From the NCBI GenBank assembly GCA_963711595.1, contig CAVQER010000005.1, positions 310,001 through 374,000 on the forward strand: 64,000 nt of DNA. Reading direction: 5' to 3'. Both the position numbers and the translations under genes were made by a program. Below, one piece after another: positions 42,370 through 52,274 of this stretch (positions are counted from its first letter, which is position 1; every line of letters starts with the position of its first letter). Source of the stretch: JAUSIF01 sp963711595. Lineage in GTDB: Bacteria > Pseudomonadota > Alphaproteobacteria > Rhizobiales > Xanthobacteraceae. The notes beneath the pieces were generated by a model. The model was not told the DNA's origin. It saw only the letters and a program-made list of their open reading frames with translations, and did no database searches.

Positions 42370-43674
42370 ATGCTGCGCTCCGACACTCGCCCGATCCTGC
42401 TCACGAATGCGCGCGTCGTCGACCCGTCGCGCGATCTCGATCAGCCCGGCGACGTACTCATCGCCGACGGCTTGATCAAGGAAGCAGGCAAGAACATTCG
42501 AGCGGCCGGAGTCCCGGAAGGTACCGAAGTCATCGACTGCCACGGCCACGTGTTGGCGCCCGGTCTCGTCGACATGCGCGCCTTCATCGGCGAGCCCGGT
42601 GCCGAGCATCGTGAGACGCTTGCCTCCGCAAGTCAGGCCGCAGCGGCAGGTGGCGTTACTACCGTGATTTGCCAGCCGGAGACCGACCCTCCGATCGACG
42701 ATCCGGCGACCGTCGACTTCGTACTGCGCCGCGCGCGCGACACCGCAATCGTCCGCATCCTGCCGATGGCCGCGCTCACCAAGCGCCTGGAAGGCAAGGA
42801 AATGACGGAGATCGGCCTCCTGAAGGCGGCCGGCGCAGTCGCCTTCACCGACGGTTCGCAGAGTGTGATGAACGCGCAAGTATTCCGCCGCGCCCTCACC
42901 TATGCCGCCGACTTCGATGCACTCATCGTGCACCATACGGAAGACGCCAATCTTGTCGGCGAAGGTGTGATGAACGAAGGCGAGTACGCCGCCCGCCTCG
43001 GCCTGCTCGGAATCCCGAACGAAGCTGAGACCGTCATGCTTGCGCGCGACGTGAGGCTCGTCGCATTGACCGACGCGCGCTATCACGCTGCGTCGATCAC
43101 CTGCGCCGAGTCGATCGAAGTGCTGCGCCGCGCCAAGGAGGCCGGGCTCTCGGTGACGGCCTCGACCTCGATCAACCACGTTGCGCTCAACGAGAACGAC
43201 GTCGGAAGCTACCGCACCTTTCTCAAGCTTTCGCCGCCTCTGCGAGCGGAAGAAGACCGCGTCGCCCTCGTCGAAGCTCTGCGCGAGGGAGTCATCGACG
43301 CGATCGTTTCCGACCACGATCCGCAGGACGTCGAGGTGAAACGTCTGCCGTTTGCGGAAGCCGCGCCCGGCGCCGTGGGCCTCGAGACCATGCTTCCGGT
43401 TGGCCTGCGGCTCGTACACGATGAGTCGCTCTCCTTGCTCAAGCTCATGGAGGCAATGTCGACGCGGCCCGCCGCAATCCTTGGCGTCGGAGGCGGCACG
43501 CTTCGCCCCGGCAGTCCCGCCGACGTAATCCTGTTCGATCCGGATGTGCCTTGGGTACTCGACCGCGCGGATTTGAAGTCCCGCTGCAACAACACGCCGT
43601 TCGACGAGGCGCGCCTGACCGGTCGCGTACTCCGCACGATCGTCGGCGGGCGGACCGTCTACGAATACGTTTGA
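42370..43674 (+). CDS. pyrC: Dihydroorotase-like protein lacking the HxH metal motif (pseudo-dihydroorotase)
   Basis: 434 residues of the amidohydrolase fold. Where active dihydroorotases have Asp-x-His-x-His followed by REPG, this protein has 'PGLVDMRAFIGEPGAEHRE', so both histidines are missing. The later metal-ligand regions are also altered ('ASTSINHVALNENDVGS'), although 'AIVSDHDPQDVEVK' keeps the Asp. This matches the non-catalytic PyrC'/PyrX type that supports aspartate carbamoyltransferase structure; an active pyrC would then lie elsewhere. The ATG at 42370 is preceded by purines from the repeat. Confidence 0.88.
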   Translation: MLRSDTRPILLTNARVVDPSRDLDQPGDVLIADGLIKEAGKNIRAAGVPEGTEVIDCHGHVLAPGLVDMRAFIGEPGAEHRETLASASQAAAAGGVTTVICQPETDPPIDDPATVDFVLRRARDTAIVRILPMAALTKRLEGKEMTEIGLLKAAGAVAFTDGSQSVMNAQVFRRALTYAADFDALIVHHTEDANLVGEGVMNEGEYAARLGLLGIPNEAETVMLARDVRLVALTDARYHAASITCAESIEVLRRAKEAGLSVTASTSINHVALNENDVGSYRTFLKLSPPLRAEEDRVALVEALREGVIDAIVSDHDPQDVEVKRLPFAEAAPGAVGLETMLPVGLRLVHDESLSLLKLMEAMSTRPAAILGVGGGTLRPGSPADVILFDPDVPWVLDRADLKSRCNNTPFDEARLTGRVLRTIVGGRTVYEYV

Positions 43675-43676
43675 GC

Positions 43677-44300
43677 ATGTTTGGGCCGATCGATCCCGTT
43701 TGGCTCGCGGCCTCCCTCGCGCTCGGCTACCTGCTCGGCTCGATTCCCTTCGGCATTCTGTTCACCCGCCTTGCCGGCATGGGCGATATTCGCCGCATCG
43801 GATCCGGCAATATCGGCGCGACGAACGTGCTTCGCACCGGCAGCAAGGCGCTCGCGGCGGCAACACTCGTTTGCGACATGCTGAAGGGCACGGCGGCGGT
43901 GGTGATCGCCGACCAATGGCTCGGACGCGACTACGCTCTCGCCGCCGGCTTGGCCGCCTTCCTGGGCCATGTGTTTCCGGTCTGGCTGAAATTTCGTGGC
44001 GGAAAGGGCGTCGCGACCTTCGTCGGGGTGCTGTTGGGTCTTTTCTCGCCGGCGGCACTCGCGTTCGGCGTGATCTGGATCGCGATCGCTGCGGCGACCC
44101 GCTACTCCTCGCTCGCAGCGCTGACCGCTAGCGCGGCACCTCCCCTGATCGTCTATTGGTTCGGCTTGCTGCCCGAGGCGGCTTTGTTCGCGCTGCTCGC
44201 CGTGATCCTTTGGGTCAACCACCGAGACAACATCAGCCGACTGCTCTCAGGCACTGAAGGACGTATCGGCCAGAGTGGCGGTATCGCGGCAGGCGATTGA
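43677..44300 (+). CDS. plsY: Glycerol-3-phosphate acyltransferase PlsY
   Basis: 207 residues, multi-pass. The three active-site motifs are present: 'GSIPFGILFTRLAG', 'IGSGNIGATNVLRTGSKALA' and 'KFRGGKGVATFVGVLLGLFS'. PlsY transfers acyl from acyl-phosphate to glycerol-3-phosphate at the inner membrane. The ATG is two bases past the pyrC stop, so they are co-transcribed; a short polar tail ends the protein. It overlaps nothing in dprA with the start chosen there. Confidence 0.95.
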   Translation: MFGPIDPVWLAASLALGYLLGSIPFGILFTRLAGMGDIRRIGSGNIGATNVLRTGSKALAAATLVCDMLKGTAAVVIADQWLGRDYALAAGLAAFLGHVFPVWLKFRGGKGVATFVGVLLGLFSPAALAFGVIWIAIAAATRYSSLAALTASAAPPLIVYWFGLLPEAALFALLAVILWVNHRDNISRLLSGTEGRIGQSGGIAAGD

Positions 44301-44367
44301 TCCCTCACCCTTAGTCTTGTCTACTCTAGATTGCATGGAGTATCTCCAGCCAAGGGGCCGGGAACGC

Positions 44368-45489
44368 ATGGACGCCGAACAACGAATTGTCCGCCTCACC
44401 GATGCGCAGCGGATCGATTGGCTTCGGCTGATCCGTTCCGAAAACGTCGGTCCGCGTACGTTTCGCGCGCTGATCGCCGAATTCGGCGGCGCCAGTCGGG
44501 CGCTCCAGCGCGTCGCCGAGTTGGCTCGCCGCGGCGGGCGCAGCGAGCTGCGCATTCCGACGCGCGAGGAAGCTGAGGCCGAATTGGCCGCCGCAGCACG
44601 AATGGGCGTGCGGTACGTTGCGCTCGGCGAGCAGGAGTATCCACCGCGCCTGCGGGAGACGGAAGATGCGCCTCCCCTCCTCGCGGTTCGCGGCCGGCTC
44701 GCTGCACTCACGCAACCAGCGGTCGCGCTCGTGGGATCGCGAAATGCCTCGGCCGCGGGACTGCGTCTTGCAGCGATACTTGCCCGCGACCTCTGCGACG
44801 CAGGCTATGTCGTTGTCTCCGGGCTCGCGCGCGGGATCGATGCCGCCGCGCACCGCGCTTCGCTGCACAAGGAAACGATCGCCGTCTTCGCCGGCGGCCA
44901 GGACAAAGTCTACCCCGCCGAGCATGCAGATCTTGTCGAATCCATCGTGACAAGTGGCGCAACAGTTTCCGAGATGCCGATGGGGTGGGAGCCGCGCGCC
45001 CGCGACTTTCCGCGGCGCAATCGCATCATCGCCGGCATCGCGGTGGGCGTCGTCGTGATCGAAGCAGCGGAGCGTTCGGGATCTCTGATCACGGCGCGCA
45101 TGGCGCTCGAGGCAAACCGCGAAGTATTCGCGGTGCCGGGATCGCCGCTCGATCCGCGCAACGGAGGCACGAATCGGCTTCTCAAGGAAGGGGCGACGCT
45201 CGTGACGTCTGCCGCCGACATCATCGAAGTGCTTGCGCCCATTCTCGATCGCGCGGACGTCCTTGCGGCGCGCGAGCCGAGCGCGCACGACGCGGCGTTC
45301 GAGCCTACCGCGACCGACGATTCGTTGCGTGCGAGGATTGCGGGATTGCTGAGCCCGACGCCGGTCTCGATCGACGAACTTGCGCGCGCGGCGCAAACTC
45401 CGGTTCACACCGCGCAAATCGTGCTGCTTGAACTCGAACTCGCCGGTCGCATCGAGCGGCACGGCGGCTCGTTGGTCTCGATGCGCTAA
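44368..45489 (+). CDS. dprA: DNA-processing protein DprA
   Basis: 373 residues. An N-terminal helix-hairpin part ('RIDWLRLIRSENVGPRTF') precedes the Rossmann-like DprA core: 'AVALVGSRNASAAGLRLAA', 'VVSGLARGIDAAAHRASL', 'PRRNRIIAGIAVGVVVIEAA' and 'PGSPLDPRNGGTNRLLKEGA'. A C-terminal winged-helix follows ('TPVSIDELARAAQTPVHT'). It loads RecA on incoming single-stranded DNA in transformation. I chose ATG 44368; upstream ATG 44335 and GTG 44275 are possible, the last overlapping plsY. Confidence 0.93.
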   Translation: MDAEQRIVRLTDAQRIDWLRLIRSENVGPRTFRALIAEFGGASRALQRVAELARRGGRSELRIPTREEAEAELAAAARMGVRYVALGEQEYPPRLRETEDAPPLLAVRGRLAALTQPAVALVGSRNASAAGLRLAAILARDLCDAGYVVVSGLARGIDAAAHRASLHKETIAVFAGGQDKVYPAEHADLVESIVTSGATVSEMPMGWEPRARDFPRRNRIIAGIAVGVVVIEAAERSGSLITARMALEANREVFAVPGSPLDPRNGGTNRLLKEGATLVTSAADIIEVLAPILDRADVLAAREPSAHDAAFEPTATDDSLRARIAGLLSPTPVSIDELARAAQTPVHTAQIVLLELELAGRIERHGGSLVSMR

Positions 45490-45687
45490 CAATCACCGAC
45501 TGCGTTGGGTTTCCGTGTCACATAGAGCTACTTGCCGGAGAACCCCTGAGTTCCTAAATCACCGGAAATCAGCGGTGGATGACGGGTGAAATGCACGCGA
45601 AGCGTGCGAACGAACCGGAGTCCGGATCGGCACCCAATACCTGCGTGATTTGACTTTGGGCCGTCTTTTGGCCTATTCGCCGCCCAC

Positions 45688-45711
45688 GCGCGGGTAGGAC
45701 CCGCGCTTTTT
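45688..45711 (+). terminator. Rho-independent terminator just upstream of topA
   Basis: A perfect eight-base stem (45688-45695 with 45699-45706, AGG loop) is followed by TTTTT. It lies about 200 bases after the dprA stop and only 30 bases before the topA ATG. It may close the pyrBC-plsY-dprA transcript, or act as a leader attenuator if topA is transcribed from a promoter further upstream in the 251-base gap. Confidence 0.85.
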
Positions 45712-45740
45712 GTTGATTCGGGAGCCCTGCGATCGCGCCG

Positions 45741-48479
45741 ATGAACGTTGTCATTGTCGAATCGCCTGCCAAGGCGAAGACGATCAACAAGTACCTCGGT
45801 CCCGGTTACGAGGTGCTTGCCTCCTACGGGCACGTGCGCGACTTGCCACCCAAGGATGGTTCGGTCGATCCGAACAACGACTTCCACATGATCTGGCAGG
45901 TGGACCCCAAGGCGCAGAAGCGCCTTTCGGAGATCGCCGATGCCGTCAAGGAGGCCGACAAGCTGATCCTCGCCACCGACCCGGATCGCGAGGGCGAAGC
46001 CATTTCCTGGCACGTCTTGGAGATTCTCAAGAGCAAAGGCGCGCTAAAGGGCGGCAAGAAAATTGAGCGGGTGGTTTTCAACGCCATCACCAAGCAGGCC
46101 ATCCTCGAAGCGATGCAGAATCCGCGGGAGATCGACGAGGCGCTCGTTGATGCCTATCTCGCGCGCCGCGCACTCGACTATCTCGTTGGTTTCACGCTCT
46201 CGCCGGTCCTGTGGCGCAAGTTGCCGGGCTCCCGCTCCGCAGGTCGGGTGCAATCGGTGACATTGCGGCTCGTTTGCGACCGCGAGCGCGAGATCGAGAC
46301 CTTCGTACCCAGGGAATACTGGTCGCTCGCAGCGATCCTCGCTACCCCGCGCAACGAGACCTTCGAGGCCCGGCTCGTCGGGGCGGACGGCGAAAAGATC
46401 CAGCGTCTTGATGTCGGCTCGGGCCAGCAGGCCGAGGATTTCAAGCGCGCTCTCGAGTCCGCAGAGTTCAAGGTTGCCTCGGTCGAGTCCAAGCCGACCA
46501 AGCGCAACCCCAATCCGCCCTTCACCACTTCGACCTTGCAGCAGGAAGCGAGTCGCAAGCTCGGTTTGGCCCCGGCGATCACCATGCGCCTCGCGCAGCG
46601 CCTGTACGAAGGCGTGGACATCGACGGCGACACGGTAGGCCTCATCACCTACATGCGAACCGACGGCGTCGACATCGATCCGAGCGCAATCCAAGCGGCA
46701 CGCAAGGTGATCGAGGCCGACTACGGCAAGGAGTTCGTCCCCGAGGCTCCGCGCACCTACAAGGCGAAATCGAAATCCGCTCAGGAAGCGCACGAAGCGG
46801 TCCGGCCGACAGACATGGCGCGGCGGCCAAAGGACGTGGCGCGGGTCGTCGACGCCGATCAGGCCAAACTGTACGAGCTGATCTGGCAGCGCACGATGGC
46901 GTGCCAGATGGAATCCGCGGAACTCGAACGCACCACGGCTGAAATCACCGCGACGGCGGGCGGCCGTATGCTCGAATTGCGCGCCACCGGCACGGTCGTG
47001 AAATTCCAGGGCTTCCTCGCGCTCTACCACGAGGACCAGGACGACCCGTCCGACGAAGAAGATTCGAACCGGCTGCCCGAGATCAATCAGGGCGAGACAC
47101 TGCAAAAGCGCGAGATCAAAGCCGAGCAGCATTTCACCGAGCCGCCGCCGCGGTTCAGCGAGGCTTCGCTCGTCAAGCGCATGGAGGAGCTCGGAATTGG
47201 GCGTCCGTCCACCTACGCGTCGACGCTCCAGGTCCTGCGCGATCGCGGCTACGTCCGCCTCGATCGCAAGCGCCTTGTCCCCGAGGACAAGGGTCGAGTG
47301 GTCATTGCCTTCCTCGAAGCGTTCTTCGCGCGCTACGTCGAGTATGACTTCACCGCCGCGCTCGAGGAAAAGCTCGACGAGATCGCCAACCATGATCTCG
47401 ACTGGAAACAGGTGCTGCGTGACTTCTGGAAGGATTTCATTGCCGCCGTCGACGACATCAAGGACGTGCGCATTACGCACGTCATCGATGCGCTTGACGA
47501 GATTCTCGGTCCGCACATCTTCCCGCCCCGCGAAGACGGCAGCGACCCGCGCCAATGCCCGCAATGCGGCAACGGCCGCTTGGGCCTCAAGGTCGGCCGC
47601 TTCGGCGGCTTCGTCGGCTGCTCGAACTATCCCGATTGCCGGTTCACACGCCCGCTTGTCGCCGACGCCAACGGCGTGAACGGCACGAAGGTCCTCGGCT
47701 CCGATCCCGAGAGCGGAATGGACGTGACGCTTCGCGGCGGCCGCTTCGGTCCCTACGTGCAATTGGGTGAAGGCAAAGACGACGAAAAGCCGAAGCGTGC
47801 CGGCATTCCGAAGGGCACCGACCTCGCCGACATCGATCTGCAGCGCGCCCTTGCCCTCCTCGCGCTGCCGCGCGAGATCGGCAAGCATCCGGAGACAGGT
47901 GAGCCGATCGTCGCCGGCATCGGCCGCTACGGCTCCTACGTAAAACACCAGACAAGCTACGCGAACCTCGAATCCGGAGACGAGGTGTTGGGTATCGGGC
48001 TCAACCGCGCTGTCACGCTTCTCGCCGAAAAGGCGGCACGCGGTCCGCGCGGACGGCGGGGTCCGCCCGCCGGAAAAATCCTCGGCGACCACCCCGAGCT
48101 CGGCGGACCCGTCACAGTCCACGAAGGTCGTTACGGCCCCTACGTCAAGCATGGCAAGATCAACGCCACGATCCCGTCCACCTCGGATCCTGGAAACGTT
48201 TCGCTCGAGGAAGCGGTCGACCTGATCAAGGCGCGTGCGGAAAAGGCTGGCCTTAAGGCCGAGAAATCCCCGGCAAAGAAAAAGGCGTCGAAGAAGAAGG
48301 CCGCCGCGACGGAGGCGCCGGCCGAAGGCACTGCTGTTGAGCCACCGAAAAAGAAGAAGAAGGCGGCGGCAAAAAAGAAATCCACCAAGAAAAAGGCAAA
48401 TGGCCCCGGCGACAACTCGGACGATGTGCCGTTGGCAAGCGACACCCAGGAAGCAGAAACCGAGCCGGTTGGCGACTGA
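45741..48479 (+). CDS. topA: DNA topoisomerase I
   Basis: 912 residues. The Toprim domain has 'NVVIVESPAKAKTINKYLG' and 'LATDPDREGEAISWHVLE'; the active-site tyrosine is in 'GLITYMRTDGVDID'. A C4 zinc motif ('CPQCGNGRLGLKVGRF', then 'GCSNYPDC') and several Toprim C-terminal repeats ('LGSDPESGMDVTLRGGRFGP' type) follow, and a Lys-rich tail (KKKAAAKKKSTKKK) closes it. It relaxes negative supercoils. The ATG at 45741 fits the family start, though the ribosome site ahead is weak. Followed by a KTSC gene and rnr. Confidence 0.97.
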   Translation: MNVVIVESPAKAKTINKYLGPGYEVLASYGHVRDLPPKDGSVDPNNDFHMIWQVDPKAQKRLSEIADAVKEADKLILATDPDREGEAISWHVLEILKSKGALKGGKKIERVVFNAITKQAILEAMQNPREIDEALVDAYLARRALDYLVGFTLSPVLWRKLPGSRSAGRVQSVTLRLVCDREREIETFVPREYWSLAAILATPRNETFEARLVGADGEKIQRLDVGSGQQAEDFKRALESAEFKVASVESKPTKRNPNPPFTTSTLQQEASRKLGLAPAITMRLAQRLYEGVDIDGDTVGLITYMRTDGVDIDPSAIQAARKVIEADYGKEFVPEAPRTYKAKSKSAQEAHEAVRPTDMARRPKDVARVVDADQAKLYELIWQRTMACQMESAELERTTAEITATAGGRMLELRATGTVVKFQGFLALYHEDQDDPSDEEDSNRLPEINQGETLQKREIKAEQHFTEPPPRFSEASLVKRMEELGIGRPSTYASTLQVLRDRGYVRLDRKRLVPEDKGRVVIAFLEAFFARYVEYDFTAALEEKLDEIANHDLDWKQVLRDFWKDFIAAVDDIKDVRITHVIDALDEILGPHIFPPREDGSDPRQCPQCGNGRLGLKVGRFGGFVGCSNYPDCRFTRPLVADANGVNGTKVLGSDPESGMDVTLRGGRFGPYVQLGEGKDDEKPKRAGIPKGTDLADIDLQRALALLALPREIGKHPETGEPIVAGIGRYGSYVKHQTSYANLESGDEVLGIGLNRAVTLLAEKAARGPRGRRGPPAGKILGDHPELGGPVTVHEGRYGPYVKHGKINATIPSTSDPGNVSLEEAVDLIKARAEKAGLKAEKSPAKKKASKKKAAATEAPAEGTAVEPPKKKKKAAAKKKSTKKKANGPGDNSDDVPLASDTQEAETEPVGD

Positions 48480-48532
48480 GCAAGCGAACTTCAGCGCACC
48501 TGCCGCGTTGTCTTGCGTGGCAGGAGCGCGAT

Positions 48533-48742
48533 ATGCCTCAGGTTATGTCCACGGCCATCCGCGAATTCGAATATCGGCCGGACAGGAACGAGCTTTACGT
48601 CCAGTTCACAACGGGCCGAAAGTACGTCTACTTGGATGTTCCCGCGGCGGTCTATCGTGGCTTTTGCAACGCGGGATCGTTCGGTGAATACTTCAACTGC
48701 TACATCCGCGATCACTATGATTTTCGGGAACTGCCCTCGTAG
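48533..48742 (+). CDS. KTSC domain protein
   Basis: 69 residues. 'STAIREFEYRPDRNELYVQF' and 'GRKYVYLDVPAAVYRGFCNA' followed by 'SFGEYFNCYIRDHYDF' is the whole KTSC domain, a small fold named after a lysyl-tRNA-synthetase C-terminal segment and often found alone. It has GGAG upstream and sits between topA and rnr. Nucleic-acid binding is suspected for the family; no activity is proven. Confidence 0.85.
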   Translation: MPQVMSTAIREFEYRPDRNELYVQFTTGRKYVYLDVPAAVYRGFCNAGSFGEYFNCYIRDHYDFRELPS

Positions 48743-48788
48743 ACGGCCAGCCCCTACTCGTGCGAGCCATTCTCGCCGGACTCCTTAA

Positions 48789-51078
48789 TTGCCGAAGAAA
48801 CCTCCCCATCCGAAAAAGCCGAAATCGTCGGCGCCCCCCGCGCGCGAGGAGCTGCTCTCCTTTATCGCTGACCGGGGTGGCAACGTCTCCAAGCGCGAAA
48901 TCGTCCGCGCGTTCCGGCTAGACGCCGTCGGCAAACGCCAGCTGAACGCCGTGCTCCGCGACCTCCGCGACGAAGGCCGCGTGGATCGTCGCCACAAGCG
49001 GCTGCATGCCGCGGGGCAGCTGCCACCCGTGGTGGTCGCCGAAGTAACAGGCCGGGATGAAGACGGCGAGATCATCGCCGCACCGGCCGAATGGAACGAG
49101 GAAGAGCACGGCGCACCGCCCAAAATCCGGATTGTGTTCAGTCGTCGGGCCCCTGCCGGCCCGGCGCCCGGGATCGGCGATCGCATCCTCTTACGCACAA
49201 AAAAGAACGATCCGGACGACGCGGTTAGCCATTCCGGCGACGTCATCAAGTTTCTCGAGAAAGCGCGCGCACAGGCCGTCGGAGTTTTCCGCGCTCTCGC
49301 ACACGGCGGCGGCCGCCTGCAACCGGTGGACAAGAAAAGTCTTGGGCGCGAGATCGCGATCCCCGCGGGCGCCGAAGGCGGCGCGCAGGACGGAGACCTC
49401 GTCGCCGTTGACCTCCTTTCGCAACGCGCGTTCGGCCTGCCGACGGCGCGCGTTCGCGAACGCATCGGGTCCATCAAGAGCGAACGCGCTGTGAGCCTGA
49501 TCGCGATCCACGTGCACGGAATTCCCGACGTCTTTCGTCGCGAAACGGTCGCCGAGGCGGAGGCAGCCCGGCCCGCCGGCATGGAGCGCCGCGAGGACTG
49601 GACTTCGCTGCCGCTGGTCACGATCGATCCGCCCGACGCCAAGGACCACGACGATGCGGTGTTCGCCGTGCCCGACACCGACCCAGCCAATCGCGGCGGA
49701 TTTATTCTCACCGTCGCCATCGCCGACGTCGCCCACTACGTAACCCCCGGCTCGGCACTCGACCGCGAGGCGATGGAGCGCGGCAATTCGGTCTATTTTC
49801 CCGACCGTGTCGTGCCGATGTTGCCGGAGCGGCTCTCCGGCGACCTCTGTTCACTGCGCCCGGGCGAACAGCGAGCAGCGCTGGCGGCTCGCATGGTGAT
49901 CGGCGCCGACGGACGCAAGCGGCGGCATTCGTTTCACCGCATCATGATGCGGTCCCGCGCGCGGCTTCACTACGCGCAAGCGCAGGCCGCCATCGACGGC
50001 CGCGCCGATGCAGTCACCGAGCCGATACTGGAGCCGATCTTGCGGCCGCTCTATGCGGCCTATCGTGCCCTCGCCAAAGCACGCGATGCGCGAGAGCCCC
50101 TCGCGCTCGACATCCCCGAACGCAAGGTCGTGCTCGGCGCGCATGGCATCGTCGAGCGCGTGGTCTCGCCTGAGCGCCTCGACAGTCACCGGCTGATCGA
50201 GGAATGCATGATCCTCGCAAACGTGGCCGCCGCGGAAACGTGCGAGCAGCGCCGAACGCAACTGCTGTATCGCGTGCATGACGCACCGGCGATGGAGAAG
50301 GTTGCCGCGCTTCGCGAGTTCCTGTTGACGATCAGCATCAAGCTGCCTCCCGCAAACGTCCTTCGCCCGGCCGACTTCAATCGAGTGCTTGATCGGGTGA
50401 AACGAACCGATCTCGAACGGCTCGTGCATGAAGTGGTGCTCCGCAGTCAGGCACAGGCAGAGTACGCGGCTGTGAACTACGGCCACTACGGCCTTCAACT
50501 GCGCCGTTACGCACACTTCACGTCACCGATCAGGCGCTATGCAGATCTGATCGTGCATCGCTCGCTGATCCGCGCGCTCGGCCTTGGCAAGGACGGCCTG
50601 CCGGATATCGCCCCGGAAGCTCTGGCGGAGATCGGCGCGCGGATTTCGGCCGCGGAGCGCCGCGCCATGGCGGCCGAGCGAGAAACGGTCGACCGCCTCA
50701 TCGCAAACTTCCTTGCCGATCGCGTAGGTGCCACCTTCCGCGGCCACATCTCCGGCGTCACACGCGCTGGCCTGTTCGTGAAGCTCGATGACACAGGTGC
50801 GGACGGAACTCATTCCCGCCCGGACACTTGGTTCGGACTACTTCCGCTACGAGGAAAAGCGCCGCGCGCTGGTGGGTGAACGCACTGGTGAGGTCCACCG
50901 TTTGGGGGATCGCGTCGAGGTGAAACTTGTCGAGGCGGTGCCGGCGGCCGGCGCACTCAGGTTCGAATTGCTTTCCGAAGGCAGCTATGATCAGCGTTCG
51001 GCCAAGCACCGCCATTCCGCGCGCCAGGAGAAGCGCCCGCGGCAAGACCACCGCAGGAAGAAGCGACATCGCCGATGA
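48789..51078 (+). CDS. rnr: Ribonuclease R, one frameshift near the C-terminus
   Basis: About 763 residues after removing one extra A at ~50,807. The start is TTG at 48789. A winged-helix N-terminus ('LLSFIADRGGNVSKREIVRA') precedes the cold-shock domain and the RNB core: 'LPLVTIDPPDAKDHDDAVFA' (catalytic Asp cluster), 'VAIADVAHYVTPGSALDREA', 'SVYFPDRVVPMLPERLSGDL' and 'HFTSPIRRYADLIVHRSL'. The S1 domain is split by the shift ('GHISGVTRAGLFVKLDDTGA' then 'LIPARTLGSDYFRYEE'), and the tail is basic. It degrades structured RNA 3' to 5'. The shift is probably a sequence error. Confidence 0.92.
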
Positions 51079-51836
51079 GCGACCTGGACAAGATCAGATC
51101 CGCGAACGAGCTGACTGACTACCTCTCCCGCATCGAGCCGCCGAAGCCCGGGCCGTATCGCCGTCCGCGTGATTCGGCGACACTGATCTTGCTCGATGGC
51201 GCGCCCTCCGAACCCAAGGTATTGCTCGGCAAGCGCAGCGACCGTCATGCATTCCTGCCCGGCAAGTTCGTGTTTCCCGGCGGAGCGATCGATCCTTCGG
51301 ACAGCCGGATGTCCGTCACCGGTATGCTCGATCCGGATAGCCAGCGCCGCCTCTTGCATCGATTGTCGCGGCCGAGTCCCACGCGCGCTCGCGCCCTCGC
51401 CTTGGCCGCGATCCGCGAGACCTGCGAAGAGACCGGCCTCCTGATCGGTCAACGTAACGGCAGCCCGGACGTCACACCTTCATCCGCATGGAAGCCCTTT
51501 GCAGAAATCGGACTCCGGCCCAACCTTGCGGCGCTCACCTACGTCGCCCGCGCAATCACCCCGCCTGGCCGGCCGCGTCGCTTCGATGCACGCTTTTTCG
51601 TCGCGCATCGGCGGGACATCGCCGCCGAATTGCCGGGCATCGTCGGACCCGAGTCGGAACTTGTCGAACTGCACTGGCTGAGCTTTTCCGACGCGCGCGA
51701 GACGAACCTGCCGCTCATTACGCGGGTGGTGCTGAACGAGATCGAATCCCGCCTGACAGCAGATTTATTTCCGCGCCCGCCCGTGCCATTCTACTATTAC
51801 CTGCACGGTCGCGCGCATCGCGAGGAGATCGTTTGA
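51075..51836 (+). CDS. Nudix hydrolase
   Basis: 253 residues. The Nudix region is 'FLPGKFVFPGGAIDPSDSRM' and, after an insertion, 'ALALAAIRETCEETGLLIG', giving the REtxEEtG catalytic helix. The ~30-residue insertion between the GG and the helix is typical of the larger NUDT7/NUDT19-like bacterial proteins. Substrate (nucleotide, CoA or NADH-like diphosphate) unknown. The ATG overlaps the rnr stop (ATGA), fixing the start and suggesting co-expression. Confidence 0.9.
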   Translation: MSDLDKIRSANELTDYLSRIEPPKPGPYRRPRDSATLILLDGAPSEPKVLLGKRSDRHAFLPGKFVFPGGAIDPSDSRMSVTGMLDPDSQRRLLHRLSRPSPTRARALALAAIRETCEETGLLIGQRNGSPDVTPSSAWKPFAEIGLRPNLAALTYVARAITPPGRPRRFDARFFVAHRRDIAAELPGIVGPESELVELHWLSFSDARETNLPLITRVVLNEIESRLTADLFPRPPVPFYYYLHGRAHREEIV

Positions 51837-51918
51837 GCGGTTGCGCGATTGTAAAAGGTCCTGTCGTCGGGCAGCATCCCCGGCGTCCGGCACGGTCGTT
51901 GCGTTGGGGGCTTCGCGA

Positions 51919-52134
51919 GTGACCACCATCGGCAGCTTGCTGCTGTACGCGTTCGGTCTTTACGTCGCCGTGGGCATTGCGGTCGGTATCGCTTTTGTCT
52001 GTTACGGCGTCACCCGCGCACTCGAACATCCTGCGACCGTTTCCGTGGGCGCCCGTGTTCTGCTCTTTCCCGCTTCCGCTGCGCTGTGGCCGCTCGTTCT
52101 GCGCCGCTGGTTGAGCGCTCCGGTCCACCGATGA
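51919..52134 (+). CDS. Small two-helix membrane protein of the redox island
   Basis: 71 residues from a GTG. Helix one is 'GSLLLYAFGLYVAVGIAVGI', helix two 'GARVLLFPASAALWPLVLR', with a basic end (RRW). The stop overlaps the ATG of the next gene (ATGA), and that gene overlaps the following Rieske fusion in the same way, so three genes form one translational unit. The 'FPASAALWPLVLRRWL' motif is conserved, in my memory, in unnamed proteins next to similar redox genes. Likely a membrane partner subunit. Confidence 0.7.
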   Translation: MTTIGSLLLYAFGLYVAVGIAVGIAFVCYGVTRALEHPATVSVGARVLLFPASAALWPLVLRRWLSAPVHR

Positions 52135-52274
52135 CACGCAAGCACCGCGCCGTACATCGCGCGCTCTGGCCGCTTCTCGCGACGATCGTGTGCTTTGGAC
52201 TTATAATGGCGCTCGTTCTTCGGGCGCCACCTTCTGTCGACGCACCTCGACCCGCTCAGGAGATGCGAAAATGA
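52131..52274 (+). CDS. Mini membrane protein of the redox island
   Basis: 47 residues. A basic 'TRKHRAVHRALWPLLATIV' leads a single membrane helix ('LLATIVCFGLIMALVLR'), followed by a Pro-rich tail. It overlaps the gene before and the gene after by four bases each (ATGA), strong evidence that it is real and that it is made with them. Its size and position suggest an accessory subunit of the Rieske-bearing membrane protein. Confidence 0.7.
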   Translation: MTRKHRAVHRALWPLLATIVCFGLIMALVLRAPPSVDAPRPAQEMRK

